From Campylobacter ureolyticus ACS-301-V-Sch3b (lineage in GTDB: Bacteria; Campylobacterota; Campylobacteria; Campylobacterales; Campylobacteraceae), in NCBI RefSeq assembly GCF_000413435.1, contig NZ_KE340328.1, forward strand, positions 17,232 to 81,231: a DNA stretch of 64,000 nt, given 5' to 3'. Each line of letters starts with the position of its first letter. The first letter of the stretch is position 1. The notes beneath the pieces were generated by a model. That model worked only from the letters and a program-made list of their open reading frames with translations. It ran no database searches and was not told where the DNA came from. Below are positions 8,624 through 15,650 of this stretch, piece after piece. Position numbers and translations under genes: made by a program.

Positions 8624-10090
8624 ATGCGACCTGGTGATGTATTAAATTACGATTACACAATTTCAAAGTGTTTTTTATTTACAACCATAATCTTTGGAAT
8701 TGTAGGTATGCTTGTTGGAGTTATTATCTCTTTTCAGTTAGTGTATCCAGACTTAAACTACATAGCAGGAGAGTTTTCTAATTTTGGTAGACTTAGACCA
8801 CTCCATACTAATGCAGTTGTTTATGGGTTTATGCTTTCAGGTATTTTTTCAACCTGGTATTACGTGGGACAAAGAGTCTTAAAAGTATCAATGGCAGAAT
8901 CAAAATTTCTTATGATGATTGGAAAACTTCATTTTATTTTATATGTTATTGTTATACTTTTAGCTGTTGTTACACTACTTGCAGGAATAACAAGTTCTAA
9001 AGAATACGCAGAACTTCAATGGCCTATCGATATTTTGGTTGTTATCGTTTGGGTTTTATGGGGAGTTAGTATTTTTGGACTTATTGGTATAAGAAGAGAA
9101 AAAACTCTTTATATTTCATTGTGGTATTATATAGCAACATTTTTAGGAATTGCTATGCTTTATTTATTTAACAATATGGCTATTCCTACAAGACTTTTAA
9201 CAGGTATGGGTGATTGGATGCATGCAGTTTCTATGTATGCTGGATCAAACGATGCTATGGTTCAATGGTGGTGGGGACACAACGCTGTTGCGTTTGTTTT
9301 TACAGTTGGAATTTTAGCTCAAGTTTATTACTTCTTACCAAAAGAGAGCGGTCAAGCAGTTTTCTCATATAAATTATCACTATTTTCATTCTGGAGTTTA
9401 ATGTTTGTTTATTTATGGGCTGGCGGTCACCACCTTATTTATTCAACTGTTCCTGACTGGATTCAAACATTAAGTTCAATATTTTCTGTTGTTTTAATTT
9501 TGCCTTCTTGGGGTTCAGGTATTAACATACTTTTAACTATGAAAGGTGAGTGGAATCAATTAAGAGAAAATCCATTAATCAAATTTATGATTTTGGCAAC
9601 AACATTCTATATGTTCTCAACACTTGAAGGACCAATTCTTTCTATTAAATCAGTTAATGCTTTAGCTCACTTTACAGATTGGATTCCAGGACACGTTCAT
9701 GATGGAACACTTGGTTGGGTTGGCTTTATGACTATTGCAGCTCTTTATCACATGGTTCCTAGAATGTTTAAAAAAGAGCTCTATTCAAAGTCATTAATGG
9801 AAGCACAATTTTGGATTCAAACAACAGGTCTTGTAATGTTCTTCTCATCTATGTGGATAGCAGGTATTACTCAAGGTATGATGTGGAGAGCAACAAATGA
9901 GTTTGGAAGTTTAGCTTATACATTTATTGATACTGTTAATGCGCTTAAACCATATTTCTGGATTAGAGCAGTTGGTGGATTTTTATATTTGTTAGGCTTT
10001 GTCATGTTTGCATATAATATGTTTAAAACATTTAGCTCAGGTAGAGTGCTTGAAAAAGAACCACAAAGCACATCTCCAATGGCAGCTTAA
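8624..10090 (+). CDS. ccoN: Cytochrome c oxidase, cbb3-type, subunit I
   Basis: CcoN is the catalytic haem-copper subunit of the high-affinity cbb3 oxidase that reduces oxygen in microaerobic respiration. The 488-residue protein has about twelve membrane helices. Recognisable positions include the haem-ligand region RPLHTNAVVYGF, the copper-ligand helix WWWGHNAVAF, HHLIYSTVPDW, and the distal WIPGHVHDGTLGW segment. A strong ribosome-binding site (TAGGAGGG) precedes the ATG. It opens the operon ccoN-O-Q-P, with 14 nt to ccoO. In campylobacters this oxidase is the main terminal oxidase, so the gene is expected to be important for growth. Confidence 0.97.
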   Translation: MRPGDVLNYDYTISKCFLFTTIIFGIVGMLVGVIISFQLVYPDLNYIAGEFSNFGRLRPLHTNAVVYGFMLSGIFSTWYYVGQRVLKVSMAESKFLMMIGKLHFILYVIVILLAVVTLLAGITSSKEYAELQWPIDILVVIVWVLWGVSIFGLIGIRREKTLYISLWYYIATFLGIAMLYLFNNMAIPTRLLTGMGDWMHAVSMYAGSNDAMVQWWWGHNAVAFVFTVGILAQVYYFLPKESGQAVFSYKLSLFSFWSLMFVYLWAGGHHLIYSTVPDWIQTLSSIFSVVLILPSWGSGINILLTMKGEWNQLRENPLIKFMILATTFYMFSTLEGPILSIKSVNALAHFTDWIPGHVHDGTLGWVGFMTIAALYHMVPRMFKKELYSKSLMEAQFWIQTTGLVMFFSSMWIAGITQGMMWRATNEFGSLAYTFIDTVNALKPYFWIRAVGGFLYLLGFVMFAYNMFKTFSSGRVLEKEPQSTSPMAA

Positions 10091-10104
10091 AAAAGGAGGA
10101 TAAT

Positions 10105-10770
10105 ATGTTTAGTTGGTTAGAAAAAAATCCATTCTTTTTTGCGGTTTTTCTATTTATAGTAATAGCCTACGCAGGTGTTGTGGAAATTTTGCCAAGTTTT
10201 GCCGATAGCGCAAGACCTTTAAAGGATACTAAGCCTTACAGTGTTTTAGAGCTTTCAGGTCGTCAAATTTACATAGCAAATAGCTGTAATGCATGTCACT
10301 CACAGCTTATAAGACCGTTTAAATCAGAAACAGATAGATACGGTGCTTATTCAAAAAGTGGTGAGTATGCTTATGATAGACCATTCTTATGGGGATCAAA
10401 AAGAACAGGTCCTGATCTTTTAAGAGTTGGAAATTATAGAACAACAGATTGGCACGAACATCACATGAAAGATCCTTTATCTGTAGTTCCTGGATCAGTT
10501 ATGCCTAATTATAAATATATGTTTAAGAAAAAAGCTGATATAGAAACAGCTTATGCTGAAGCTTTAACAGTTAAAAAAGCTTTCAATGTTCCTTATGATC
10601 AAGAAGGTATGCCAAAACTTGGTAGCTGGGATGAAGCACAAGCACTTGTTATGGAAGAGGCAAAAGTTATAGTTGATCAAATGGAAGATAAAGAGGTTAA
10701 AAGTGCTTTTGAGCGTGGCGAGATTAAACAAATTGTAGCTCTTATAGCATATTTAAACAGCTTAAAATAA
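10105..10770 (+). CDS. ccoO: Cytochrome c oxidase, cbb3-type, subunit II (monohaem)
   Basis: CcoO passes electrons from CcoP to the CcoN active site. The 221-residue protein has one N-terminal membrane anchor (residues 10-30) and a periplasmic c-type domain with haem motif CNACH at 61-65, followed by the typical QLIRPFKSE and GPDLLRVG stretches and a distal methionine in PGSVMPNY. AAAGGAGG precedes the start. It lies between ccoN (14 nt) and ccoQ (9 nt). Covalent haem attachment requires cytochrome c maturation genes located elsewhere. Confidence 0.96.
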   Translation: MFSWLEKNPFFFAVFLFIVIAYAGVVEILPSFADSARPLKDTKPYSVLELSGRQIYIANSCNACHSQLIRPFKSETDRYGAYSKSGEYAYDRPFLWGSKRTGPDLLRVGNYRTTDWHEHHMKDPLSVVPGSVMPNYKYMFKKKADIETAYAEALTVKKAFNVPYDQEGMPKLGSWDEAQALVMEEAKVIVDQMEDKEVKSAFERGEIKQIVALIAYLNSLK

Positions 10771-10779
10771 GGAAAAAAG

Positions 10780-11010
10780 ATGAGTATAGAAACTATGAGA
10801 ACACTTCAAGCTTATGGATATGTTGTTTTAATAATATCCTTGTGCATAGGGCTTTATGCTTATTTCTTCCATCTTAGAAGATCGGAAAAAACAGGTAGAA
10901 GAAACTATGAAAAATATGGAAATTTAGCCCTTAATGATAGTATTGATGATGAGATTATAGAAACTATTCCATCAAATGATAATGAATGCAAAAAAGGAGC
11001 TAAAAAATGA
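10780..11010 (+). CDS. ccoQ: Cytochrome c oxidase, cbb3-type, CcoQ subunit
   Basis: This small subunit (76 residues) has one membrane helix at about 10-30 followed by the basic HLRRSEKTGRRNYEKYGNLAL segment typical of epsilonproteobacterial CcoQ, then an acidic tail. CcoQ is thought to stabilise the association of CcoP with the oxidase core. It overlaps ccoP by four bases (ATGA), so the two are translationally coupled. Identification rests on length, topology and operon position. Confidence 0.88.
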   Translation: MSIETMRTLQAYGYVVLIISLCIGLYAYFFHLRRSEKTGRRNYEKYGNLALNDSIDDEIIETIPSNDNECKKGAKK

Positions 11011-11870
11011 AATGGTTTAACTTAGAAGATAATGTAAATCTACTCTCTATAATAGCTGCTATTGTTTTGGTCGTTGCAACTATTGCTGTTGTTGGGCTTT
11101 ATGTTCGCAAGATGAAAACAGAAAAAAGTGGTGGAGAGCTAAGAGAAGGTGCTGAGTATGATGGCATAAAGGAATATAAAAATCCTTTACCAATAGGCTG
11201 GGCTGTTATTTATATTTTAATGTTAGTTTGGGCTATATGGTACTTTTTATTTGGATATCCATTAAACTCATATTCTCAAATTGGTGCTTATAATGAAGAA
11301 GTAAAAGCATATAATCAAAAATTTGAACAAACTTTTGCAAACCCTGATAGAGATACTTTACTTGCTATGGGAAAAGGAATATTTTTGGTTGAGTGTTCAG
11401 CATGTCACGGAATTACAGGAAATGGAATGAATGGCAAAGCTGCTGATCTTTCTGTTTGGGGTTCTGAAGCTGGAGTTTTAGAAGCTATAAAAACTGGTTC
11501 AAAAGGACTTAATTATCCTTTAGGAGAAATGAATGCAGACAATGTAACAGGAAATGATGCTATTGCAGTAGCTGCATTTATGGCTAAAGATATATCAGCC
11601 ATAAATAGCACTAAAAATCCAAATTATGTAGCCCAAGGAAGAGAAAATTGGATGATTTGTGCTGCGTGTCATGGTGAAGATGGTAAAGGAATGGAAGGTA
11701 TGGCGCCTGATATTACAAAATACGGTTCAGCTGATTTTGTAGTTGATGTATTAAATAGAGGAAAACTTGGTTTTATAGGTAAAATGCCTGCGTTTAATGA
11801 TGGAAGACTAACCGATATCCAAAAAAGAGCAGTTGGTGAGTATGTGATATCATTATCAAAAGAGAATTAG
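11007..11870 (+). CDS. ccoP: Cytochrome c oxidase, cbb3-type, subunit III (dihaem)
   Basis: CcoP is the electron entry point of the oxidase. The 287-residue protein has two membrane helices (about 13-33 and 63-83) with the conserved NPLPIGW segment before the second, then two periplasmic cytochrome c domains with haem motifs CSACH at 130-134 and CAACH at 218-222. The two domains are similar, consistent with the internal duplication known in the family. It overlaps ccoQ by four bases and is followed after 10 nt by a DUF4006 gene. Confidence 0.96.
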   Translation: MKWFNLEDNVNLLSIIAAIVLVVATIAVVGLYVRKMKTEKSGGELREGAEYDGIKEYKNPLPIGWAVIYILMLVWAIWYFLFGYPLNSYSQIGAYNEEVKAYNQKFEQTFANPDRDTLLAMGKGIFLVECSACHGITGNGMNGKAADLSVWGSEAGVLEAIKTGSKGLNYPLGEMNADNVTGNDAIAVAAFMAKDISAINSTKNPNYVAQGRENWMICAACHGEDGKGMEGMAPDITKYGSADFVVDVLNRGKLGFIGKMPAFNDGRLTDIQKRAVGEYVISLSKEN

Positions 11871-11880
11871 GAGAGAAGTT

Positions 11881-12114
11881 ATGGAAAATGAAAACAGAAA
11901 TAGAAGTGTTTTTAGCATTCACGGAGTTACAGGGATGCTTATAGCAACAGTATTGCTTATCTCTATTCTTGTGGTTTTGACCATACTTGGTTTAAAAGCA
12001 CAGCAACAAGTTGCAAAAGAACCTTATGTCTTAAAAGATGTAAGTAGCGTTCCAATGAAAGCAAATATGAAGATTGCAAATGATGTTATGGAGGTTGAAA
12101 ATGTCACAAAGTAA
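11881..12114 (+). CDS. DUF4006 family small membrane protein
   Basis: This 77-residue protein matches the DUF4006 family found behind ccoP in epsilonproteobacteria. It has a short N-terminal segment with IHGVTG, one membrane helix at about 18-40 and a C-terminal extracytoplasmic tail of about 35 residues. It has its own ribosome-binding site (TAGGAGAG) and its last 14 bases overlap the next small gene. Position suggests an accessory or assembly role for the cbb3 oxidase, but no function is established to my knowledge. Confidence 0.8.
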   Translation: MENENRNRSVFSIHGVTGMLIATVLLISILVVLTILGLKAQQQVAKEPYVLKDVSSVPMKANMKIANDVMEVENVTK

Positions 12115-12223
12115 CAATGACTCATCAAAGCTTTTTGAAATTATAATTTTAATCGGGCTTATAATAACAGCTATAATTAGTGCTTGGGCGGTTCTAACCC
12201 CTAATAATCTTTTTATCGGGTAA
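12101..12223 (+). CDS. Forty-residue single-helix membrane protein in the cbb3 operon
   Basis: A 40-codon frame starts at ATG 12101, within the DUF4006 gene, with GAGG 7 nt upstream, and ends at TAA 12221-12223. It encodes a polar N-terminus (MSQSNNDSSK), one hydrophobic helix of about 20 residues (12-32) containing ALWAV-like small residues, and a short tail ending LTPNNLFIG. It fills what would otherwise be a 117-nt gap. The frame, start signal, overlap and topology make it a credible gene. I do not recognise the family; it may be an oxidase-associated small subunit. Confidence 0.65.
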   Translation: MSQSNNDSSKLFEIIILIGLIITAIISAWAVLTPNNLFIG

Positions 12224-12231
12224 GGATAAAA

Positions 12232-12825
12232 GTGAAAAAATTTATAATAGGTGCAATTTTTTGCACCTTTTTTCTAAATAACTTACTTGCAAACAATAAT
12301 GTAATTATTGAAAATGATGGAATTTTAGAAAATATCACTACTTCTCAAATGCAAGTTATTGGCGATGAGCTTTATGAAAAAACAGGTGCATTTTTAGGAG
12401 TAGTGGCTTTAAAAGATTTAAATGGCACAAATATTCATAAAAAATCTGCTGAAATTTCTAAAAATTTAAAATCACCTTATGCTTTTATAATTATTTCCAC
12501 AAATGATAAAAAAATAGATATTGTAACTGATATTAATTTTGATAAGGATGCAGTTTTAAGCCCTTATCCAAACAAAGGATCTATAATTCCACTTCTAGTA
12601 TCAACAAAAAAAGGGAAAGACTCTTTTAATCCAGCACTTTTAAACGGCTATGCAGATTGTGCAGAAAAAATAGCAAAAGTTTATAATGTAAAATTAGAAA
12701 ATTCTTTTGGAAATACAAATAGAATAATCCTAAATATTATAAGATTATTTGTTTATGGTTCAATAGTTTTAGTGCTTGCTAGTGGATTTTATTATAAAAG
12801 GATAAAGAAAAATGCAAAAAAATAA
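12232..12825 (+). CDS. Periplasmic TPM-like domain protein with C-terminal anchor
   Basis: The start is GTG 12232, 8 nt after the previous stop, preceded by AAGGATAA. The 197-residue product has a signal peptide (1-20), a soluble domain of about 130 residues whose GDELYEKTGAFLGVVALKDLNG and YAFIIISTNDKKIDIVT segments resemble the TPM domain, and a C-terminal membrane helix at about 168-187 followed by a basic tail. Related genes sit at this place in the C. jejuni cbb3 region. It is followed immediately by fixH, with which it overlaps. The domain call is tentative. A terminator-like hairpin lies within the signal-peptide codons. Confidence 0.6.
   Translation: MKKFIIGAIFCTFFLNNLLANNNVIIENDGILENITTSQMQVIGDELYEKTGAFLGVVALKDLNGTNIHKKSAEISKNLKSPYAFIIISTNDKKIDIVTDINFDKDAVLSPYPNKGSIIPLLVSTKKGKDSFNPALLNGYADCAEKIAKVYNVKLENSFGNTNRIILNIIRLFVYGSIVLVLASGFYYKRIKKNAKK
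12249..12273 (+). terminator. Terminator-like hairpin inside the 5' end of gene 12232
   Basis: AGGTGCAA (12249-12256) pairs perfectly with TTGCACCT (12261-12268) over a four-T loop, and six Ts follow (12268-12273). This has the form of an intrinsic terminator, only 26 nt beyond the last oxidase-cluster stop codon and within coding sequence. It could reduce expression of the downstream genes relative to ccoNOQP. Confidence 0.6.
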
Positions 12826-13315
12826 GACTAGTAAAAAAACATTTTGGCCTTATGGGATATTAATTTCTTTTGCCTTAATCGTAGCATCATGCATTATGAC
12901 TGTGATTTTGGCACTTGATCATCCAGTTCACATGGATAATTATTATTTTGAAAGTCTTGAAAATGTAGATAGAAACTATAATGAAATACAAGACTCACAA
13001 GAGAGATTTGATAAAAAATATAGTATTAAACTAATAAAAGATAGTTTTGATCTGCATAAAGATATAAATTTACAAATAAGCGTTTTACCAAAAATACAAA
13101 ACAGTGATAAATTAAATTTTAAACTACTTGTAACAAGACCTGAAACATCTGAGTTTGACATTTCCCCAAATGCTAAATTTAATGGAAATATTTTAGAGCT
13201 TGATAGCTTTAAAGTTCCAAAAGTTGGTAGGTGGAGAGTAGATATAAAGTTAAATGATGGAAAAGATACAGGATTTTATAGAATGGAGTTTATCGCTTAT
13301 GAGTCAAAGTCTTAA
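12812..13315 (+). CDS. FixH family protein
   Basis: FixH proteins are membrane-anchored and associated with cbb3 oxidase biogenesis, probably copper delivery. The 167-residue product starts with a short basic cytoplasmic segment, has one membrane helix at about 12-35 whose end carries the family's ALDHPVHMDNYYF segment, and then a periplasmic beta-rich domain with VTRPETSEFDI and GRWRVDIKLNDG. It overlaps the preceding gene by 14 nt and its own end overlaps the likely start of addB. The position downstream of ccoNOQP supports the call. Confidence 0.82.
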   Translation: MQKNKTSKKTFWPYGILISFALIVASCIMTVILALDHPVHMDNYYFESLENVDRNYNEIQDSQERFDKKYSIKLIKDSFDLHKDINLQISVLPKIQNSDKLNFKLLVTRPETSEFDISPNAKFNGNILELDSFKVPKVGRWRVDIKLNDGKDTGFYRMEFIAYESKS

Positions 13316-15650
13316 AGTTTTTAACAGCACAAGGCGTATTAAATCTTACATAGCTTCTCTTGATGATGGTAAAATCCCAAAAACCCTTTCAACAAATGAA
13401 TTTTTTAAAAAATCTATTTTTGTAAAAGACAAATTTCAAATTTCAGATATAAATAGACTTCTTTGCATGCAAAGAGCTGTTAAAAATACAAAAAAACTTG
13501 AAAAAGAGCTAAAAATAAGCTCTTTAAATTTCTTACAAAATAGTGATTATCTTTTTTCTTTTTTTAAAGAACTTGCCATCACAAAAACCTCAATAAATGA
13601 TCTTAAAAATAGTGATATTTATGCTCAGTATGATGAGCATTTAGATATTTTAGAAGATTTGCTAAATAACTATAAAGCCGAATTAAACTGTATAAATGCT
13701 TACGATGATATAACAGTTTGTGATAATTATGAGATAAATTTAGAATTTATAAAAAGCTTTAATGATATTGAGATTTATGTAGATGGTGTTTTGAGTGATT
13801 TTGAGCTTGATATTATAGATAAAATCAAAAATTTAACCTCCATAAAACTTATTTTAGAAGATAATGAGCTTGTTAGTAAAAAAATAATTAAAAAATTTAT
13901 TGAAGAAATTCCTGATGATTTTAGTGATAAAATTTGCGAATTAGATTTATCAAATTTAAAGCTTAATTTAATTAAAAAAAATACAAACAAACCAGATGAA
14001 ATTCTTCATCGTGGATTTTTGACAAAAAGCTTAGAGTGCTTTTATATCTTTGAAAAAATATCATACTTTGTAAATTTGGGAATTGATCCTAAAAATATAG
14101 TTGTTATTTTGCCAGATGAAAGTTTTAGTGAGCTTTTAAAAAGCTATGATTTTAACAATATGCTAAATTTCGCAATGGGAAAGCCATTAAATAAAACTTT
14201 ATTTGTTCAAATTTTAAAAACAATAATAGAAGCTATTTTAGAAGATGAAGAGCTTTGCTTAGAAGAAAACTATTTATCACAAAAAGAATTTACAACAAAA
14301 AATCTTTTTTTAAACAAGCTAGAAATAGATAATGAGTTTTATAAAGACTTTAAGTTAAATTTTAATAAAAATATAAATTTTGAAAAATTTGAGTATTTTG
14401 TAAATAAAATTTTAAACTATTCAAAAGAGGAGATAAAAGATCAAGTTTTTGAAATTTTGTTTGAAATAAAAATTTATATAGATCAAAATTTGCCAACCTT
14501 AAAAGATGCTTGTGAGATATTCTTGCTTTATTTAAATACAAAATCAATCGATCATGTTGGTGGTGGCGAAGTCAGTGTAATGGGTCTTTTAGAAAGTAGG
14601 GGACTTGAATTTGACGCAGTTATAATACCTGAGTTTAATAAAAACTTAGTTCCAAAAGCTTCAGTTAATGAGATGTTTTTAAACTCAAATATTAGAAAAA
14701 AAGCAGGACTCATAAGCTATGAAGATAGGCTTAATTTGCAAAAATTTTACTACAAAAAACTTATTTTAAATGCTAAAAAAGTTGCTATTTGCTATCTTGA
14801 AAATGATGATTTTAAACCCTCTGTTTTTTTAAAAGATTTTGAAAATTTTAATTTAAAAAAAGATGATTATTTTAGTGATGAAGAGTATTTAAGCATTTAT
14901 AAAGATTTATATAAAGATACAAATAAGCCAATTTTAAAAAGAAATTTTGTTTTAGAGCATGATTTTTTTAAAGAACCTCTTTCTTTTTCAAGGCTTGATC
15001 TATTTTTAAGATGTCCAAAATGCTATGCTATAAAATATATTTATAATATAAAAGAAGAAAAAGGTGTAAATTTAGAACTTGATAATAAAGATAAAGGCAC
15101 GTTAATTCATAAAGTTTTGGAAGAGACCTATAAGGCAAATAAAACTTTTGATTATAATATTTTTAAATCAAATCTTTTAAAATATTCAAAAGATTTAAAC
15201 ATAAATGAACTTGAAAAAAATATAATTTTAAAAGAGTTTAAAGAATTTGCTAAAAAGATGGAAGATCATGAAAAAAATGGTTGGAAATTTTTAGAAGGCG
15301 AAGAGGAAAAAATTACCGATTTTAACGGTATAAAAATAAAAGGTAGAATTGATAGAATCGATGTAAATGATAATGGTGATAAATTAGTGATTGATTATAA
15401 AACCGGAAATGCTGATGATAAATCTTTACAGCTTCCTTTTTATGAGGCTCTTTTATGCGGTGGAGATAATATAAAATCTTGCTTTTTTTCTACAAAAGAT
15501 ATGGAATTTATAAATGGTAAAAAAACTCTTAGTGATTTGCAAATAGTTATTGATGAATTAAAACAAAAGTTTAAAAATCCTTTTGATTTTGGCAATAATG
15601 AGGGTTGTAAATACTGTGCTTATGATATACTTTGTGGATGTGAAAAATGA
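13299..15650 (+). CDS. addB: AddB-like helicase/nuclease subunit, PD-(D/E)XK family
   Basis: AddB works with AddA to resect double-strand breaks for recombination. The likely start is ATG 13299 (783 residues), overlapping fixH by 17 nt; an in-frame start at 13254 lies deeper in fixH. The N-terminus FNSTRRIKSYIA lacks the GxGKT nucleotide-binding loop of B. subtilis AddB, so the helicase half is probably structural. The C-terminal nuclease domain has GTLIHKVLEE, IKGRIDRID and LVIDYKTG, framed by four cysteines (CPKC near 571-574 and CKYCAYDILCGC at the end) that fit an iron-sulfur cluster. It overlaps addA by ATGA. Confidence 0.85.
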   Translation: MSQSLKVFNSTRRIKSYIASLDDGKIPKTLSTNEFFKKSIFVKDKFQISDINRLLCMQRAVKNTKKLEKELKISSLNFLQNSDYLFSFFKELAITKTSINDLKNSDIYAQYDEHLDILEDLLNNYKAELNCINAYDDITVCDNYEINLEFIKSFNDIEIYVDGVLSDFELDIIDKIKNLTSIKLILEDNELVSKKIIKKFIEEIPDDFSDKICELDLSNLKLNLIKKNTNKPDEILHRGFLTKSLECFYIFEKISYFVNLGIDPKNIVVILPDESFSELLKSYDFNNMLNFAMGKPLNKTLFVQILKTIIEAILEDEELCLEENYLSQKEFTTKNLFLNKLEIDNEFYKDFKLNFNKNINFEKFEYFVNKILNYSKEEIKDQVFEILFEIKIYIDQNLPTLKDACEIFLLYLNTKSIDHVGGGEVSVMGLLESRGLEFDAVIIPEFNKNLVPKASVNEMFLNSNIRKKAGLISYEDRLNLQKFYYKKLILNAKKVAICYLENDDFKPSVFLKDFENFNLKKDDYFSDEEYLSIYKDLYKDTNKPILKRNFVLEHDFFKEPLSFSRLDLFLRCPKCYAIKYIYNIKEEKGVNLELDNKDKGTLIHKVLEETYKANKTFDYNIFKSNLLKYSKDLNINELEKNIILKEFKEFAKKMEDHEKNGWKFLEGEEEKITDFNGIKIKGRIDRIDVNDNGDKLVIDYKTGNADDKSLQLPFYEALLCGGDNIKSCFFSTKDMEFINGKKTLSDLQIVIDELKQKFKNPFDFGNNEGCKYCAYDILCGCEK

